A stretch of 33,409 nucleotides of DNA, taken from contig JAKQPS010000154.1 in the NCBI GenBank assembly GCA_029564595.1, positions 1-33,409 on the forward strand, given 5' to 3'. The translations under genes were made by a program, and so were the position numbers. The notes under the pieces were generated by a model that saw nothing but the letters and a program-made list of their open reading frames with translations, was not told the DNA's origin and searched no databases. Origin of the DNA: a bacterium (GTDB lineage Bacteria; UBP15; UBA6099). Numbering within the stretch: the first letter of the stretch is position 1; each line of letters begins with the position of its first letter. Shown here piece by piece: positions 24,604 through 33,173 of this stretch.

Positions 24604-25821
24604 ATGAAAATTCTGGCAGCAAGCTATTCGTTTCCGCCCGACGCGTCCCCGCGAGCGTCTCAGGTGTCGCGCGTTCTGGCGGCGCTTCCGGCGGAAACGA
24701 CGGTTGTTTGCGCGGACAATCTGGAAGGGACGCCCGACCAGACGGTGGCCCCCGGCATCGACTCGCGGCTCGCCGAAATCGTCAGGCTCCCCCACGGCAG
24801 GCCGCTTCTGTCCAGAAGGCTAGACTACGCCGGATACCGGCTGAAAATCTCGTGGGCGCACGCGCCCGACCCTCAACGCCCGTGGGCGGACAATGCCCGC
24901 GACCTTATCCTCGAACGCCTCTCGCGCGGAACTCTCAATCCGGATATCCTCATCACCTACGGCGCGCCGATGTCCGGACACCTCATCGGCCCGCCCGTGA
25001 AAAAATCCGCCCGCATCCCGTGGGTGGCCCACTTCAGCGACCCTTGGGCGGACAACCCCTACAGGCGCGACAACCCAGCCACCGCCTTCATCAACAGACG
25101 TCTCGAACGCCGTGTCGTCGAACTCGCGGACGCCCTCGTTTTCACGTCCCCCGAAACCGTTGACCTCGTCATGAAAAAATACCCGAAGGACCTCAGGCGC
25201 AAAGCGCGCTATCTTCCGCACTGCTTCGACCCCGCCGCGTATCCGCCCGGAGACCCGCCGGATGGCGAATACGCAATGCGGATGCTCGGCGGGCTTTACA
25301 CACTTCGGACGCCTGAGCCGTTTTATAAAGCGGTCGAACGCGCCGCCGCGTCTGACCCCGGCTCCCTATCCGGCGCGCGCTTCGAGTTCTACGGCTACAT
25401 CGAATCGCGACTTAAAAACCTCATCGACAAATATCCCGCCGCGAAACGCGCCATCTCCTTTCACGGCAACGTAAGTTACGCTGAAAGCCTGCGCCTGATG
25501 AAAACCGCGCATTGCCTTCTGGCAATTGACGCTCCGGCTAGCTTCTCAGTGTTTTTCCCGTCGAAAATAGTGGACTACCTCGGAAGCGGGCGGCACATCT
25601 TCGCAATCACCCCTCCGGGCGCGTGCGAGAGAGTGACGCGCGAGCTGGGCGGAACTGTGGCAGCCCCCTCGGACGATGAAGCTGTCTACCGCGCCCTTCT
25701 CGGAATACTCCGCGACCGCCCCTCCTCCTCCCGCCTCGACTCCGGCTCCGCATACCTCTGCTCCAATGTCGCCGCAGACACCATGTCTCTTTTATCATCT
25801 GTGTCAAGTTTCAATAAATAA
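24604..25821 (+). CDS. GT4-like glycosyltransferase
   Basis: A 405-residue GT-B-fold cytoplasmic glycosyltransferase. The N-terminus MKILAASYSFPPDASPRASQ, the AHFSDPWADN segment near 142-151 and the C-terminal FPSKIVDYLGSGRHIFAI nucleotide-sugar region are typical of group 1 enzymes that build surface glycans. Donor and acceptor are unknown. I choose ATG at 24604; the earlier in-frame ATG at 24568 adds twelve low-complexity residues and its AGAGG touches the start codon. Probably co-transcribed with the PHP gene. Confidence 0.85.
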   Translation: MKILAASYSFPPDASPRASQVSRVLAALPAETTVVCADNLEGTPDQTVAPGIDSRLAEIVRLPHGRPLLSRRLDYAGYRLKISWAHAPDPQRPWADNARDLILERLSRGTLNPDILITYGAPMSGHLIGPPVKKSARIPWVAHFSDPWADNPYRRDNPATAFINRRLERRVVELADALVFTSPETVDLVMKKYPKDLRRKARYLPHCFDPAAYPPGDPPDGEYAMRMLGGLYTLRTPEPFYKAVERAAASDPGSLSGARFEFYGYIESRLKNLIDKYPAAKRAISFHGNVSYAESLRLMKTAHCLLAIDAPASFSVFFPSKIVDYLGSGRHIFAITPPGACERVTRELGGTVAAPSDDEAVYRALLGILRDRPSSSRLDSGSAYLCSNVAADTMSLLSSVSSFNK

Positions 25822-25883
25822 ATCGACTTACTACCAACCAGCGCTTCCGCCCATTCCTAAGAACAACTCTCCATTCTTCTTCG

Positions 25884-25912
25884 TTGACAATATGAGAAAC
25901 ATAGCGCTAATG
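25884..25912 (+). promoter_or_regulatory. Promoter of the membrane-protein gene
   Basis: Perfect -35 TTGACA (25884-25889) with weak -10 candidates at 25906-25913. The predicted transcript start near 25918 argues for ATG 25963 over GTG 25915. Confidence 0.5.
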
Positions 25913-25962
25913 TAGTGTTCATAACACTTAAGTTAGATAAATACGCTGGAGCTTCTAATCTA

Positions 25963-27081
25963 ATGAGCGGCGAATATCCGCAAAAAACCTTGAATATTGA
26001 GCGCAGCCCTCTTCAGGCGATGAGAGATGGAGCGCCTTTCATTGCCGTTTACATGTGTTTATACGCTGCGGCAAGATTCCTTTCAAACAAATCGTTCTTG
26101 GAATATTTTGGCATAAAACAAACGGTCTCATATTCCTTAGTCGCTATGGCGGTGTCTCTTTTCATATGTTTTTATCTTGCGTGCATTCTTGCCGCTTTAT
26201 TTGCGCGAATGACAAATACGCCTATGGCGCGAGGTTTTTTCAGGAGCGGCTGGCAAGTTTTCCCTCAAATGATTTTCGCGCAGCTCTGCATTTTCATTAT
26301 CGGGCTGTTCCTGCTGTTTCCTGCCTATGTTGCGACTTTGGCGTTGTCGGGGCTTCGCGGCGCTGTTCCACCTGATGTATTTGACAAAGACAGTATATGG
26401 TTGCCGTTCAGTATCGCGTATTTGCTGGGCATATACATGGATTCAATGATTGTGATTTCGAGAAACCATCCGGTCGGCGAGTATTATTATATTAAAGCAT
26501 GGTTCATCGACGGCCCGAGGTTTCTTCTAAAGAACTTAAAAAAATCATCCGGTTTGATAATCCTTAGCGCGGCTATTACGGCGATAGGCATGCTGACCAA
26601 GAGAATCCTATCTCCATCTGAGCAGATGTTTGCCACTATCGCGATATGGGTGTTCTTGGATTTTCTGTTTATATATATCAAACTCTCCGCGATAAGCATT
26701 CTAATAAAAAGCGGTTGGAATCCCTTTGCGGAGCATCCATTTCAAATGGAGTTGGCCTATGAAACATCCGACCCAGAAGAAGCGCGAATAGCGGCGCGGG
26801 CGCTGGATGAAGAACGGATTTTTTACAAAACATATCCCGGCTTCGAAAACGCCGCCGTTGGGCTTGAACAAAAGTTGTTTGACACAGCGGGATTCTACGT
26901 GAAGTTAGACGGCTCAATCATAACCGCCTCGGATTTGATAGATAACGGGTTGAGAGAGGCGCGCGGCGAAAAACTTTCTCCCGAACAACAAGTTGAGAGA
27001 TCGGAAAACACTCGTTTGATGATCGAACAATTGAGGGAGAAGCGAGGTTCGATTCGGCAAAGAAATAGAAAGAAACGATAG
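25963..27081 (+). CDS. Unknown six-helix membrane protein
   Basis: I do not recognise this 372-residue protein. Six hydrophobic helices lie at about 24-40, 56-81, 102-127, 145-165, 196-211 and 222-248, followed by a soluble, probably cytoplasmic domain of about 120 residues containing an ETSDPEEARIAARAL segment and a strongly basic tail (REKRGSIRQRNRKKR). The gene is clearly more AT-rich than its neighbours, a possible sign of transfer. ATG at 25963 has GGAG eleven bases upstream and lies after a good -35; GTG 25915 lacks a site. It meets the minus-strand gene tail to tail with 17 bp between. Confidence 0.75.
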   Translation: MSGEYPQKTLNIERSPLQAMRDGAPFIAVYMCLYAAARFLSNKSFLEYFGIKQTVSYSLVAMAVSLFICFYLACILAALFARMTNTPMARGFFRSGWQVFPQMIFAQLCIFIIGLFLLFPAYVATLALSGLRGAVPPDVFDKDSIWLPFSIAYLLGIYMDSMIVISRNHPVGEYYYIKAWFIDGPRFLLKNLKKSSGLIILSAAITAIGMLTKRILSPSEQMFATIAIWVFLDFLFIYIKLSAISILIKSGWNPFAEHPFQMELAYETSDPEEARIAARALDEERIFYKTYPGFENAAVGLEQKLFDTAGFYVKLDGSIITASDLIDNGLREARGEKLSPEQQVERSENTRLMIEQLREKRGSIRQRNRKKR

Positions 27082-27098
27082 GCAATAGACGCGCGCGT

Positions 27099-27422
27099 TC
27101 AGCTTTTCGGCTGTCTGCTTTCGAGGTCCGCTTTCCGGACGGCTTCCGTTTTTTCGGCGCGTTCGGCGTTGATGCGGTCGCGCTCGCCTTGAAGCTGAGC
27201 CTCAAGTTCTGGGAGAAGTTGCCGTATCTCTTCCTGAGAGAACTGGGACTCGGCTTCGCGAAGCCGGGCGGACACTTTCAGCTCGATCTCCGCAATGAGG
27301 GCGTCGAACTCCCTGTTAATGTCGCGTATCTGTTGTTTGGCTTCTTTCGAAAGCTCCATCGGGTCGTCCTGAGGGACGATGTCCTTAGTTTTTTCGAGAG
27401 CCAGTTCGAGAGCGGATTTCAT
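27099..27422 (-). CDS. Small coiled-coil protein
   Basis: A 107-residue protein, mostly one charged helix with heptad pattern (about 22-100), beginning MKSALELALEKT. Short proteins of this shape occur in several bacterial groups, but I know no function. ATG at 27422 has GGGAGG eight bases upstream; the longer frame to 27491 would add 23 residues with no site. It follows the GH84 pair by 85 bp on the same strand. Confidence 0.65.
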   Translation of the reverse strand: MKSALELALEKTKDIVPQDDPMELSKEAKQQIRDINREFDALIAEIELKVSARLREAESQFSQEEIRQLLPELEAQLQGERDRINAERAEKTEAVRKADLESRQPKS

Positions 27423-27507
27423 TATCGGGCCTCCCGCCGGAGAGCGTTTCCCGGCGCACATAAGTTTATGAACTTTTCCGCAAAACGACAACGACTTCGC
27501 CGAGGAT

Positions 27508-28464
27508 TCACCTGACGCCGAAAACGGACCCGCCGAAATATAGTATGGCGTAAGGAGTTGAATCGGCGAGAGTGAGGTCGCGGTTGGAAGGGGCGATGCC
27601 GCCGGTTCCGCAGTATATCTTCAATCCGCGTTCGGGCTTTGGCGTTAGCTTGTCTATAGCGGCGGTCATGCAGATTCTGCGTCCAGCGACCTTAACTTCA
27701 GCCTCTCCGGCTGCTGCTCCCTCGTTGGCCAGCTTGTCCAGAGTGTAAAGCCCGCTGAGGTTGAGCGCGGGCAGATGGGCCATAAACCCGGAAGTGTTGT
27801 CTATGGAACTTCTGCTGGGCCTGAAGCGAACGTCATCGGGGATGTAGCCGACGATGAGGGCGGCTGCCCCGATGTTGGTGAAAGACTGGAAGACGGCGCG
27901 GGTCTCTCCGCAAACCATCAGAGATGAGCCGTTGTGCCCAGCCTCCGCCCCCAAGATATCCAACGAGGCGGGAATATCATTGTCCTCGCCGTCGGCGACA
28001 ATCGGAGTCAGAAGCGCGGGTCGGAAGTCATCGAGTTTGGGAAGCTGTATGACCTCGTTGCCGACCTCGTCTGCGGCGCGTATGAAGAATTCGGCCTCGC
28101 CCGCCGGGATGGAATCTGCGACAGCCGTCCACCACAAGGGCCTAGCTGGGTCGGGAGACATCAGGATGTCCGCCGGTTTCAATTCGCCTCCCGCGCGGAT
28201 GGCGAACACGCGCGCGGATTTGACCTTGAACTTGCTGATCTCCGGGTCGACCCATATCTTGGCGGATACTGCCACCGAGCCGGGGGCGGTTCCGGGAGAA
28301 AGCGAGACTTCAAGGATGTCCGGCGGGACGTCCTGAAGGTTGTTCCCGAACGCTTGAGGGATGTTGTTGAAGATGGAGTCGGGCATCTGCTGGGCGCAGG
28401 CCGCCGAGGCTGTCAGAGCCGCCGCCGCAACGGCGGACATGATTGTTTTCGTAAGTTTTTTCAT
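27508..28464 (-). CDS. Secreted protein of unknown function, GH84 partner
   Basis: A 318-residue exported protein with a clear Sec signal (about 1-24, cleavage near ACA). The mature part is beta-rich with a fibronectin-like opening (about 45-155: alternating strands, a WWTAV segment, FFIRAADEVGN typical of Ig/FN3 strands), then an unassigned domain. No catalytic motif is recognised. Its ATG overlaps the GH84 stop by four bases (ATGA), so translation is coupled. A carbohydrate-handling partner role is inference. Confidence 0.75.
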   Translation of the reverse strand: MKKLTKTIMSAVAAAALTASAACAQQMPDSIFNNIPQAFGNNLQDVPPDILEVSLSPGTAPGSVAVSAKIWVDPEISKFKVKSARVFAIRAGGELKPADILMSPDPARPLWWTAVADSIPAGEAEFFIRAADEVGNEVIQLPKLDDFRPALLTPIVADGEDNDIPASLDILGAEAGHNGSSLMVCGETRAVFQSFTNIGAAALIVGYIPDDVRFRPSRSSIDNTSGFMAHLPALNLSGLYTLDKLANEGAAAGEAEVKVAGRRICMTAAIDKLTPKPERGLKIYCGTGGIAPSNRDLTLADSTPYAILYFGGSVFGVR

Positions 28465-30161
28465 TTTTTCAGTCCGAGGATTTTTTTGATGTCGTCTATG
28501 CTCGCGGAGTCCGCCGGGAGAGACATTGAAGCGAGAGCGGCGGACGCGCGGGAGAAAGCGTCCAGCCCTTTTTCAAGCGCCGGAGCGACCTCCGCCGCGA
28601 ACATGGGCGACAGTTCCGCCGCCGGGAGCGCTGATGAATAGCTGTTCAGCAACTCACGCAGGCTCGCCGCCGAGCCGGCGGCTTTCGAGGCGTCGGACAG
28701 CGATTCGAGCAGAGCGGGAATATGCGCGATGTTAGCCGGAGAAACCTTCTCTCCCTTTATCAGCAGGGCCAGCAGAAGCGCGTCTCCCGCCGGCTGCCCG
28801 CCAGCGATTATTTCCGACGCGCGGCGGATAGACCGCGCCGGGTCGTAAGCTTCCGGGTTCCACCCGTAGTCCGCGACTGTGGAATCGACGAAGCGGGACA
28901 TCTTGGCGCGGGAGTCGTCGGCGAATCCGTAAGGGTTGTTCAGATAGCTTGAAGTCAGCTTGTAGATGTCGGGGTCGCGCCGTTCGACCGGGCCGAGAGG
29001 AGACCAGTTGTCGCCGATGGCGGGCGGCCGCCCAACCAACTTGATGAACTCTCTTACGTCGTCGGCGGGAATGGAGTTTGACACTATGTCTCGGCCCGTC
29101 CAGCCGATGTCGATGTCCGGGTGAAGCTTTTCGCGAACGATGCGCATGTAGTCCGTCGGCGTCCAGCCCCAGTACTGGTTGGGCACGAAGAAGAGCTTCA
29201 CGTCCCGGTCGCGCTCGCGCAGCGCGTCGAGAAGCTTGTTCGTCACTTCAACTTCCGCTTCCGCTATGTTCTTGTACGCCGCCCTGTCTGCGGGCGTCGA
29301 AAGGTAGGGAAGCACATCGTCGAAGAATATGCCGAACCGCCTGACGCCGATTTCCTGCATCCGGGCGTACTTGGCGGCGAGGACCTCAAACTCCGCCGGG
29401 TCGGAATACTCCATAGACATGGCGGGGGAAAGAGAATAGGCAAATTCCACATGGTTGCGGGCGCTCGCTTCGACGTACTGCTTGAACCATTCCATCTCTT
29501 CGTCGGGATGGGGGGCGCGCCACCTGCGCCTGAAATACATGCCTTCCTTCGGCGCGTATATAAAAGAGTTCATTTTCATCTTGCCCGTCCACTCGATGAT
29601 GGCGAGGCGTTTCTCGTGCGACCACACGCTGTAGCCGCCTTCGAGCACGCCCCTGTACGAAAAGGCCGGGAAATCAATCACTTCGCCCGCCGCGAGTTTC
29701 GCGCCGCCTTTGGCGATAAGCTGTTCGAGCGTCAGCGCGGCGTAGAAAAACCCCGCGCCCGTCCGGGCCGATATCTTTATCTCCGACCTGTCTCCCGCCG
29801 AGACTTCAATACGGTATCCCTCTTGCCGGAAAACGGTCTCGTGTTCCGGGCCGCCGAACTCGAAGGAGATAAGCCCCGCGCCGTCTGCCGGAGACGCTGA
29901 CATTCCTTTTTTTTCGAGAGCTTCCGCGAGGTAGTCGAGCGCCTGAGAGCCGACAAGTTTCTCGTCCGCGTCGATCTCGAAAGACGCGGGCGCGGATATC
30001 CAGCCCGTCAGGCATGCCTGTTGAGGAGCCGGGTAAATGACAGCCGCGGCGTCTATGGCGCATTCCGCCGCCGCTCCACTCGCGGCGAGAGTCGCCGTCA
30101 GAGCGAAAGCCAGCGCCGCGACCAAAGCGATTCTTGATACGTTCTGTTTTACTTTTATCAT
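28461..30161 (-). CDS. GH84 beta-N-acetylglucosaminidase
   Basis: A 566-residue exported enzyme predicted to remove terminal beta-GlcNAc. After a signal peptide (about 1-32) comes a small alpha/beta domain (about 45-165) like that preceding GH84/GH20 catalytic barrels. The barrel has GVLEGGYSVWS (171-181), YAPKEGMYFRRRWR, FAYSLSPAMSM (240-250) and the catalytic Asp pair in FGIFFDDV (D281-D282), the family's substrate-assisted pair. The usual GFYG reads GGYS. A helical C-terminal domain follows. GH84 also covers hyaluronidase-like and O-GlcNAcase enzymes. It is first in a three-gene run. Confidence 0.9.
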   Translation of the reverse strand: MIKVKQNVSRIALVAALAFALTATLAASGAAAECAIDAAAVIYPAPQQACLTGWISAPASFEIDADEKLVGSQALDYLAEALEKKGMSASPADGAGLISFEFGGPEHETVFRQEGYRIEVSAGDRSEIKISARTGAGFFYAALTLEQLIAKGGAKLAAGEVIDFPAFSYRGVLEGGYSVWSHEKRLAIIEWTGKMKMNSFIYAPKEGMYFRRRWRAPHPDEEMEWFKQYVEASARNHVEFAYSLSPAMSMEYSDPAEFEVLAAKYARMQEIGVRRFGIFFDDVLPYLSTPADRAAYKNIAEAEVEVTNKLLDALRERDRDVKLFFVPNQYWGWTPTDYMRIVREKLHPDIDIGWTGRDIVSNSIPADDVREFIKLVGRPPAIGDNWSPLGPVERRDPDIYKLTSSYLNNPYGFADDSRAKMSRFVDSTVADYGWNPEAYDPARSIRRASEIIAGGQPAGDALLLALLIKGEKVSPANIAHIPALLESLSDASKAAGSAASLRELLNSYSSALPAAELSPMFAAEVAPALEKGLDAFSRASAALASMSLPADSASIDDIKKILGLKK

Positions 30162-30315
30162 GATGATTTCTCTACCCCGCCGGAGTTTCTTTGCCGATGA
30201 AACCCGCTGTTGTCATAACGGATTCGCCGAAAAACGAGACGTCTTCGGCCTAAAGCCAACCAACAGGATAATTTGAAGCCTGCCGTTGTGTCAAATAAAT
30301 TGCCCGCAAACCTAG

Positions 30316-30360
30316 TGATCGCCGGCCGCTGCGGCGGGTCATTGGCGAATCGCCCCTGCC
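30316..30360. repeat. GC-rich palindromic cluster upstream of the GH84 gene
   Basis: Two perfect small hairpins, GCCG-CTG-CGGC (30325-30335) and GGCGA-A-TCGCC (30344-30354). On the minus strand it contains GCAGGGGCGA, shared with the GC hairpin of the repeat at 7630-7753. No gene lies in 30162-30400. Confidence 0.45.
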
Positions 30361-30400
30361 ACGACAAGATTGACTCTTAACCACATCCTCGCATCCCAAG

Positions 30401-31249
30401 TTAATCCAGTTCGAACATGCGGCGCGCGTTTTCCCTGAAGACGCCGCGAAGAAATGCGTCGTCGAAGCCTCTGCGTTTCAGTCCGTCCACAGCTTCTGAG
30501 AAGTCGTAGGGGATGTTGGGAAAATCGCTTCCGAAAACAATGCGGTCGGCGAAAGGCAGCAGCCTTTCGTCGGGGAGGGCGAATGCGGAGTCGAAGACCT
30601 TTGCGTCAACGAAAATCATCGCCGTGTCCAGATGCAGGTTCGGGAATTTTTCCATCATGGCGAGAGCTTTTTCAAAGTCGAATCCGCCCATGTGGCAAAG
30701 GATTGTTTTAAGCTCAGGGATATCTGAAAGAAGAGCCTCAAGGTCGTCTAGGCTGGTGAACTCGTTGGGGTAGGGAGCGGTTCCGGCGTGGACGACGAAC
30801 CATTTGCCGCGTTCGGCCATAAGCTCGAAGACGGGATACATATCAGTCTGATTTATCGGGCGGCAGGAGACGAGAGGCTGCATCTTTAGGCCCCGGAATC
30901 CCCAGTCGCCGAACCAGCGCGCGGCCGCTTCGAAGTTGCCCGGCTCTCCGGGCAGAAGAGAGCCGAAAGGGATGGAGCCTTGTTGCCGCGCGGCAAAATC
31001 GCGGGTCCATTCGGCGAGGCCGTCCCTGACGCCGGGTTTGTGCGGATAGTTGAGAACGGTGAAATGAGACGCGCCGAACCCGCGAAGAACGTCCGCCAGA
31101 AAATCGGGATCGCCCTTGTAGTTTATCCGCCAGTTGTGAGTTTCGAAAAAGTCCCACACCGCGCTGAACATGCGAGGCGGAAAGAAATGCGCGTGCGCGT
31201 CCACGAATCCGCCGGGAAAGAGACTCGATGTAGATTCCGTTCCGTTCAT
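30401..31249 (-). CDS. Amidohydrolase-family (Amidohydro_2) metalloenzyme
   Basis: A 282-residue cytoplasmic TIM-barrel enzyme with the metal ligands of the family: DAHAHFF (H19, H21), LKMQP (K122 region), H154 in VVHAGT, H186 in CHMGG and D242 in FGSDFP. Relatives include decarboxylases and C-N or lactone hydrolases, so the reaction cannot be fixed. GGAGG lies just before the ATG, which overlaps the upstream stop by four bases (ATGA). It is the last gene of the formyltransferase-glycosyltransferase operon. Confidence 0.88.
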   Translation of the reverse strand: MNGTESTSSLFPGGFVDAHAHFFPPRMFSAVWDFFETHNWRINYKGDPDFLADVLRGFGASHFTVLNYPHKPGVRDGLAEWTRDFAARQQGSIPFGSLLPGEPGNFEAAARWFGDWGFRGLKMQPLVSCRPINQTDMYPVFELMAERGKWFVVHAGTAPYPNEFTSLDDLEALLSDIPELKTILCHMGGFDFEKALAMMEKFPNLHLDTAMIFVDAKVFDSAFALPDERLLPFADRIVFGSDFPNIPYDFSEAVDGLKRRGFDDAFLRGVFRENARRMFELD

Positions 31250-32394
31250 ATCCTCCGCCTTCCGGTTAAGCGAGCGCGGCGTTCCGCAGCGACCCGTTCG
31301 AACATGTCCGCGTATTCGGAAGCCATTTTTTCGATGGTGAAAAGGCGGGCGCGGCGCGCTCCTTTTTCAATGAGACTCTCCCGCAGTCCCGGCTCGGCAA
31401 GCGCTCTGGTTATGCCGTCCGCGATGGCTTGCGGCTCAGGCGCGACGACAATAGCGGCGTCGCCGACGACCTCCGGCAGCGAAGCGGCGTTCGAGCAGAC
31501 GACAGGCGCTCCCATAGCCATAGCTTCGAGTGGCGGATAGCCGAAGCCCTCGTATTTTGAGGGATAGACGAAGACGGAGCATCCGGCGGCTAGGGCCGCC
31601 GCTTCCGCGTCGCCGACGTATCCGACGAAAACGACATCCGGCGAGCAGCAAAGCTCGCGCGCGATCTCTGACAGCCGCTCGAACTCGCCCGACTTCGCGC
31701 CCGCCACCGCCAGCTTGTGTCTATTACGCAACTCAGGCGGCAGAGCGGCGAACGCCCTGACGAGCGCGCCGACGTTCTTCGACGCCCTGAGATGCCCCAG
31801 ATAGAAAATGTATCCTCCCGGAATCAAACCGGATTTAGCCGCCGCCGCCGCTATCTTGGCGGGGTCTTTCTCCGGCCCGGAGCCTTCTCGAAGTCCGGGA
31901 TAAATCACCTGTATCTTCGCCTCGTCCACTCCGGCGCGGGCGATCTCCTTTTTCGAGAACTCCGAATCAGTGGCAACGCGGGAGGCTTTTGCGGCGTACG
32001 CCGGGAGCATGTTAGAGAGGTAGAATTTTTTCGCCGCCGCCGCCGCGCCTTTTTCGGGCATCTTTATGGGAATGAGATCGTGAACTGTGATTATCGCCGG
32101 ACAAGGAGCGGTCAGCGGGCATTTATGGTATATGGAGTAGTAAACGTCGATATTGTCGCGGCGCAGAGCGCGCGGAAGCAGCAGTTGGTCCCAGAGGACA
32201 GTGGGGCTGTCCGGCAAAATGCGGAACTGCGCGCCCGGCGGGAAAAAACCGTCCGCCGGTTTCCGACGCGCGTAAAGGACAAGAGAGATGTCGGGCCGTT
32301 CGGATGAAATCCAGCCGATGAGGCCCTTAAGGATGCGCGCCATGCCTGTGGCGCCGCCGCCCTCGAATTCGCGGCAGTCGATGCCAAGCCTCAT
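31246..32394 (-). CDS. GT4 glycosyltransferase
   Basis: A 382-residue GT-B enzyme. The N-terminal MRLGIDCREFEGGGATGMAR is the acceptor-domain start seen in mannosyl- or rhamnosyltransferase relatives; FYLGHLRASKN (197-207) and EGFGYPPLEAMAMGAPVV (282-299) are the donor-binding segments with the EX7E pair. ATG at 32394 overlaps the formyltransferase stop by four bases; a longer frame to 32619 would lie inside that gene. Donor and acceptor are unknown; likely cytoplasmic face of the membrane. Confidence 0.9.
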   Translation of the reverse strand: MRLGIDCREFEGGGATGMARILKGLIGWISSERPDISLVLYARRKPADGFFPPGAQFRILPDSPTVLWDQLLLPRALRRDNIDVYYSIYHKCPLTAPCPAIITVHDLIPIKMPEKGAAAAAKKFYLSNMLPAYAAKASRVATDSEFSKKEIARAGVDEAKIQVIYPGLREGSGPEKDPAKIAAAAAKSGLIPGGYIFYLGHLRASKNVGALVRAFAALPPELRNRHKLAVAGAKSGEFERLSEIARELCCSPDVVFVGYVGDAEAAALAAGCSVFVYPSKYEGFGYPPLEAMAMGAPVVCSNAASLPEVVGDAAIVVAPEPQAIADGITRALAEPGLRESLIEKGARRARLFTIEKMASEYADMFERVAAERRARLTGRRRI

Positions 32395-33173
32395 GATCCG
32401 GAGTCTCCGTTCGGAGCGCCGCCGCGCCTTCCCGTCCTGCGGCTCGACATCTCTCGAAACCGCCGCCAGTCGTTCTTGTCCGGCCTTCGGAAGTACGGCC
32501 CTTCTTCCTGCTGCGGGACAGGTTTTGCGCGCCCCGCGGCTATTAGCGCCGCCGCCTCCGCCGCCGCTTCCGCCCCGGCGGGCGCGAGCTTCTTTTCCAT
32601 GCTTGCGATGTCGTCCCAATCCTCGACAGCGACTTTTTTCTGAACGATTATCCCCCCTGTGTCTATCCCCCTGTCGAGCAGGTGGGCGGTCACTCCCGTT
32701 TCTTTCTCGTTGTGATACAGCGCCCAGAACACCGGGGCCGGTCCTCTGTATTTCGGCAGAAGGCTCGAATGCAGGTTGAACGCGCCGAGTCGCGGTATAG
32801 CGATTGTTTTCTCCGAGAGTATCTGACTGAACGTGCTAGTTATCAGGATGTCCGGAGCGAGCGACCTTATCAGCTCGGATGACGCGTCGCTATTAATGTC
32901 TTCCACGACATAATGCGGGATGCCGGCGCCGGAAAGAAATTTTTCAAGTTCAGGCCTTACGAGTTTCGATTTAATTTTTGCGGCAATCTTTCGGAGGATG
33001 AAGCGCGCGCCGTACTTGGCGACGAGCGCGAGGGGATCATCCAGTTTCACCGAGCCTTTCGAGGAAGAAACGACTCCGGCGACGACATGGCCGTCCTTAA
33101 TCAGGCGCGACAGATGGATATCCTTGTTTCTTGAGTCGGCGTTGGTGAGAAAGACGATTCTGGCGCTGCTCAT
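32391..33173 (-). CDS. Formyltransferase-family protein (Fmt/sugar N-formyltransferase-like)
   Basis: A 260-residue cytoplasmic protein with the formyltransferase core AFNLHSSLLPKYRG, whose N133 and H135 pair with D171 in DRGIDTGGII, the N-H-D triad that uses 10-formyltetrahydrofolate. It lacks the C-terminal domain of Met-tRNA formyltransferase; the tail past about 235 is low-complexity and basic. Coupling by ATGA overlaps to a glycosyltransferase and an amidohydrolase makes an amino-sugar N-formyltransferase more likely than Met-tRNA formylation. ATG at 33173 has only a weak GCGAGA upstream. Confidence 0.85.
   Translation of the reverse strand: MSSARIVFLTNADSRNKDIHLSRLIKDGHVVAGVVSSSKGSVKLDDPLALVAKYGARFILRKIAAKIKSKLVRPELEKFLSGAGIPHYVVEDINSDASSELIRSLAPDILITSTFSQILSEKTIAIPRLGAFNLHSSLLPKYRGPAPVFWALYHNEKETGVTAHLLDRGIDTGGIIVQKKVAVEDWDDIASMEKKLAPAGAEAAAEAAALIAAGRAKPVPQQEEGPYFRRPDKNDWRRFREMSSRRTGRRGGAPNGDSGS

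Noticed and set aside
29121-29900. Plus-strand frame of 259 codons
   Set aside because: Antisense to the GH84 catalytic domain.
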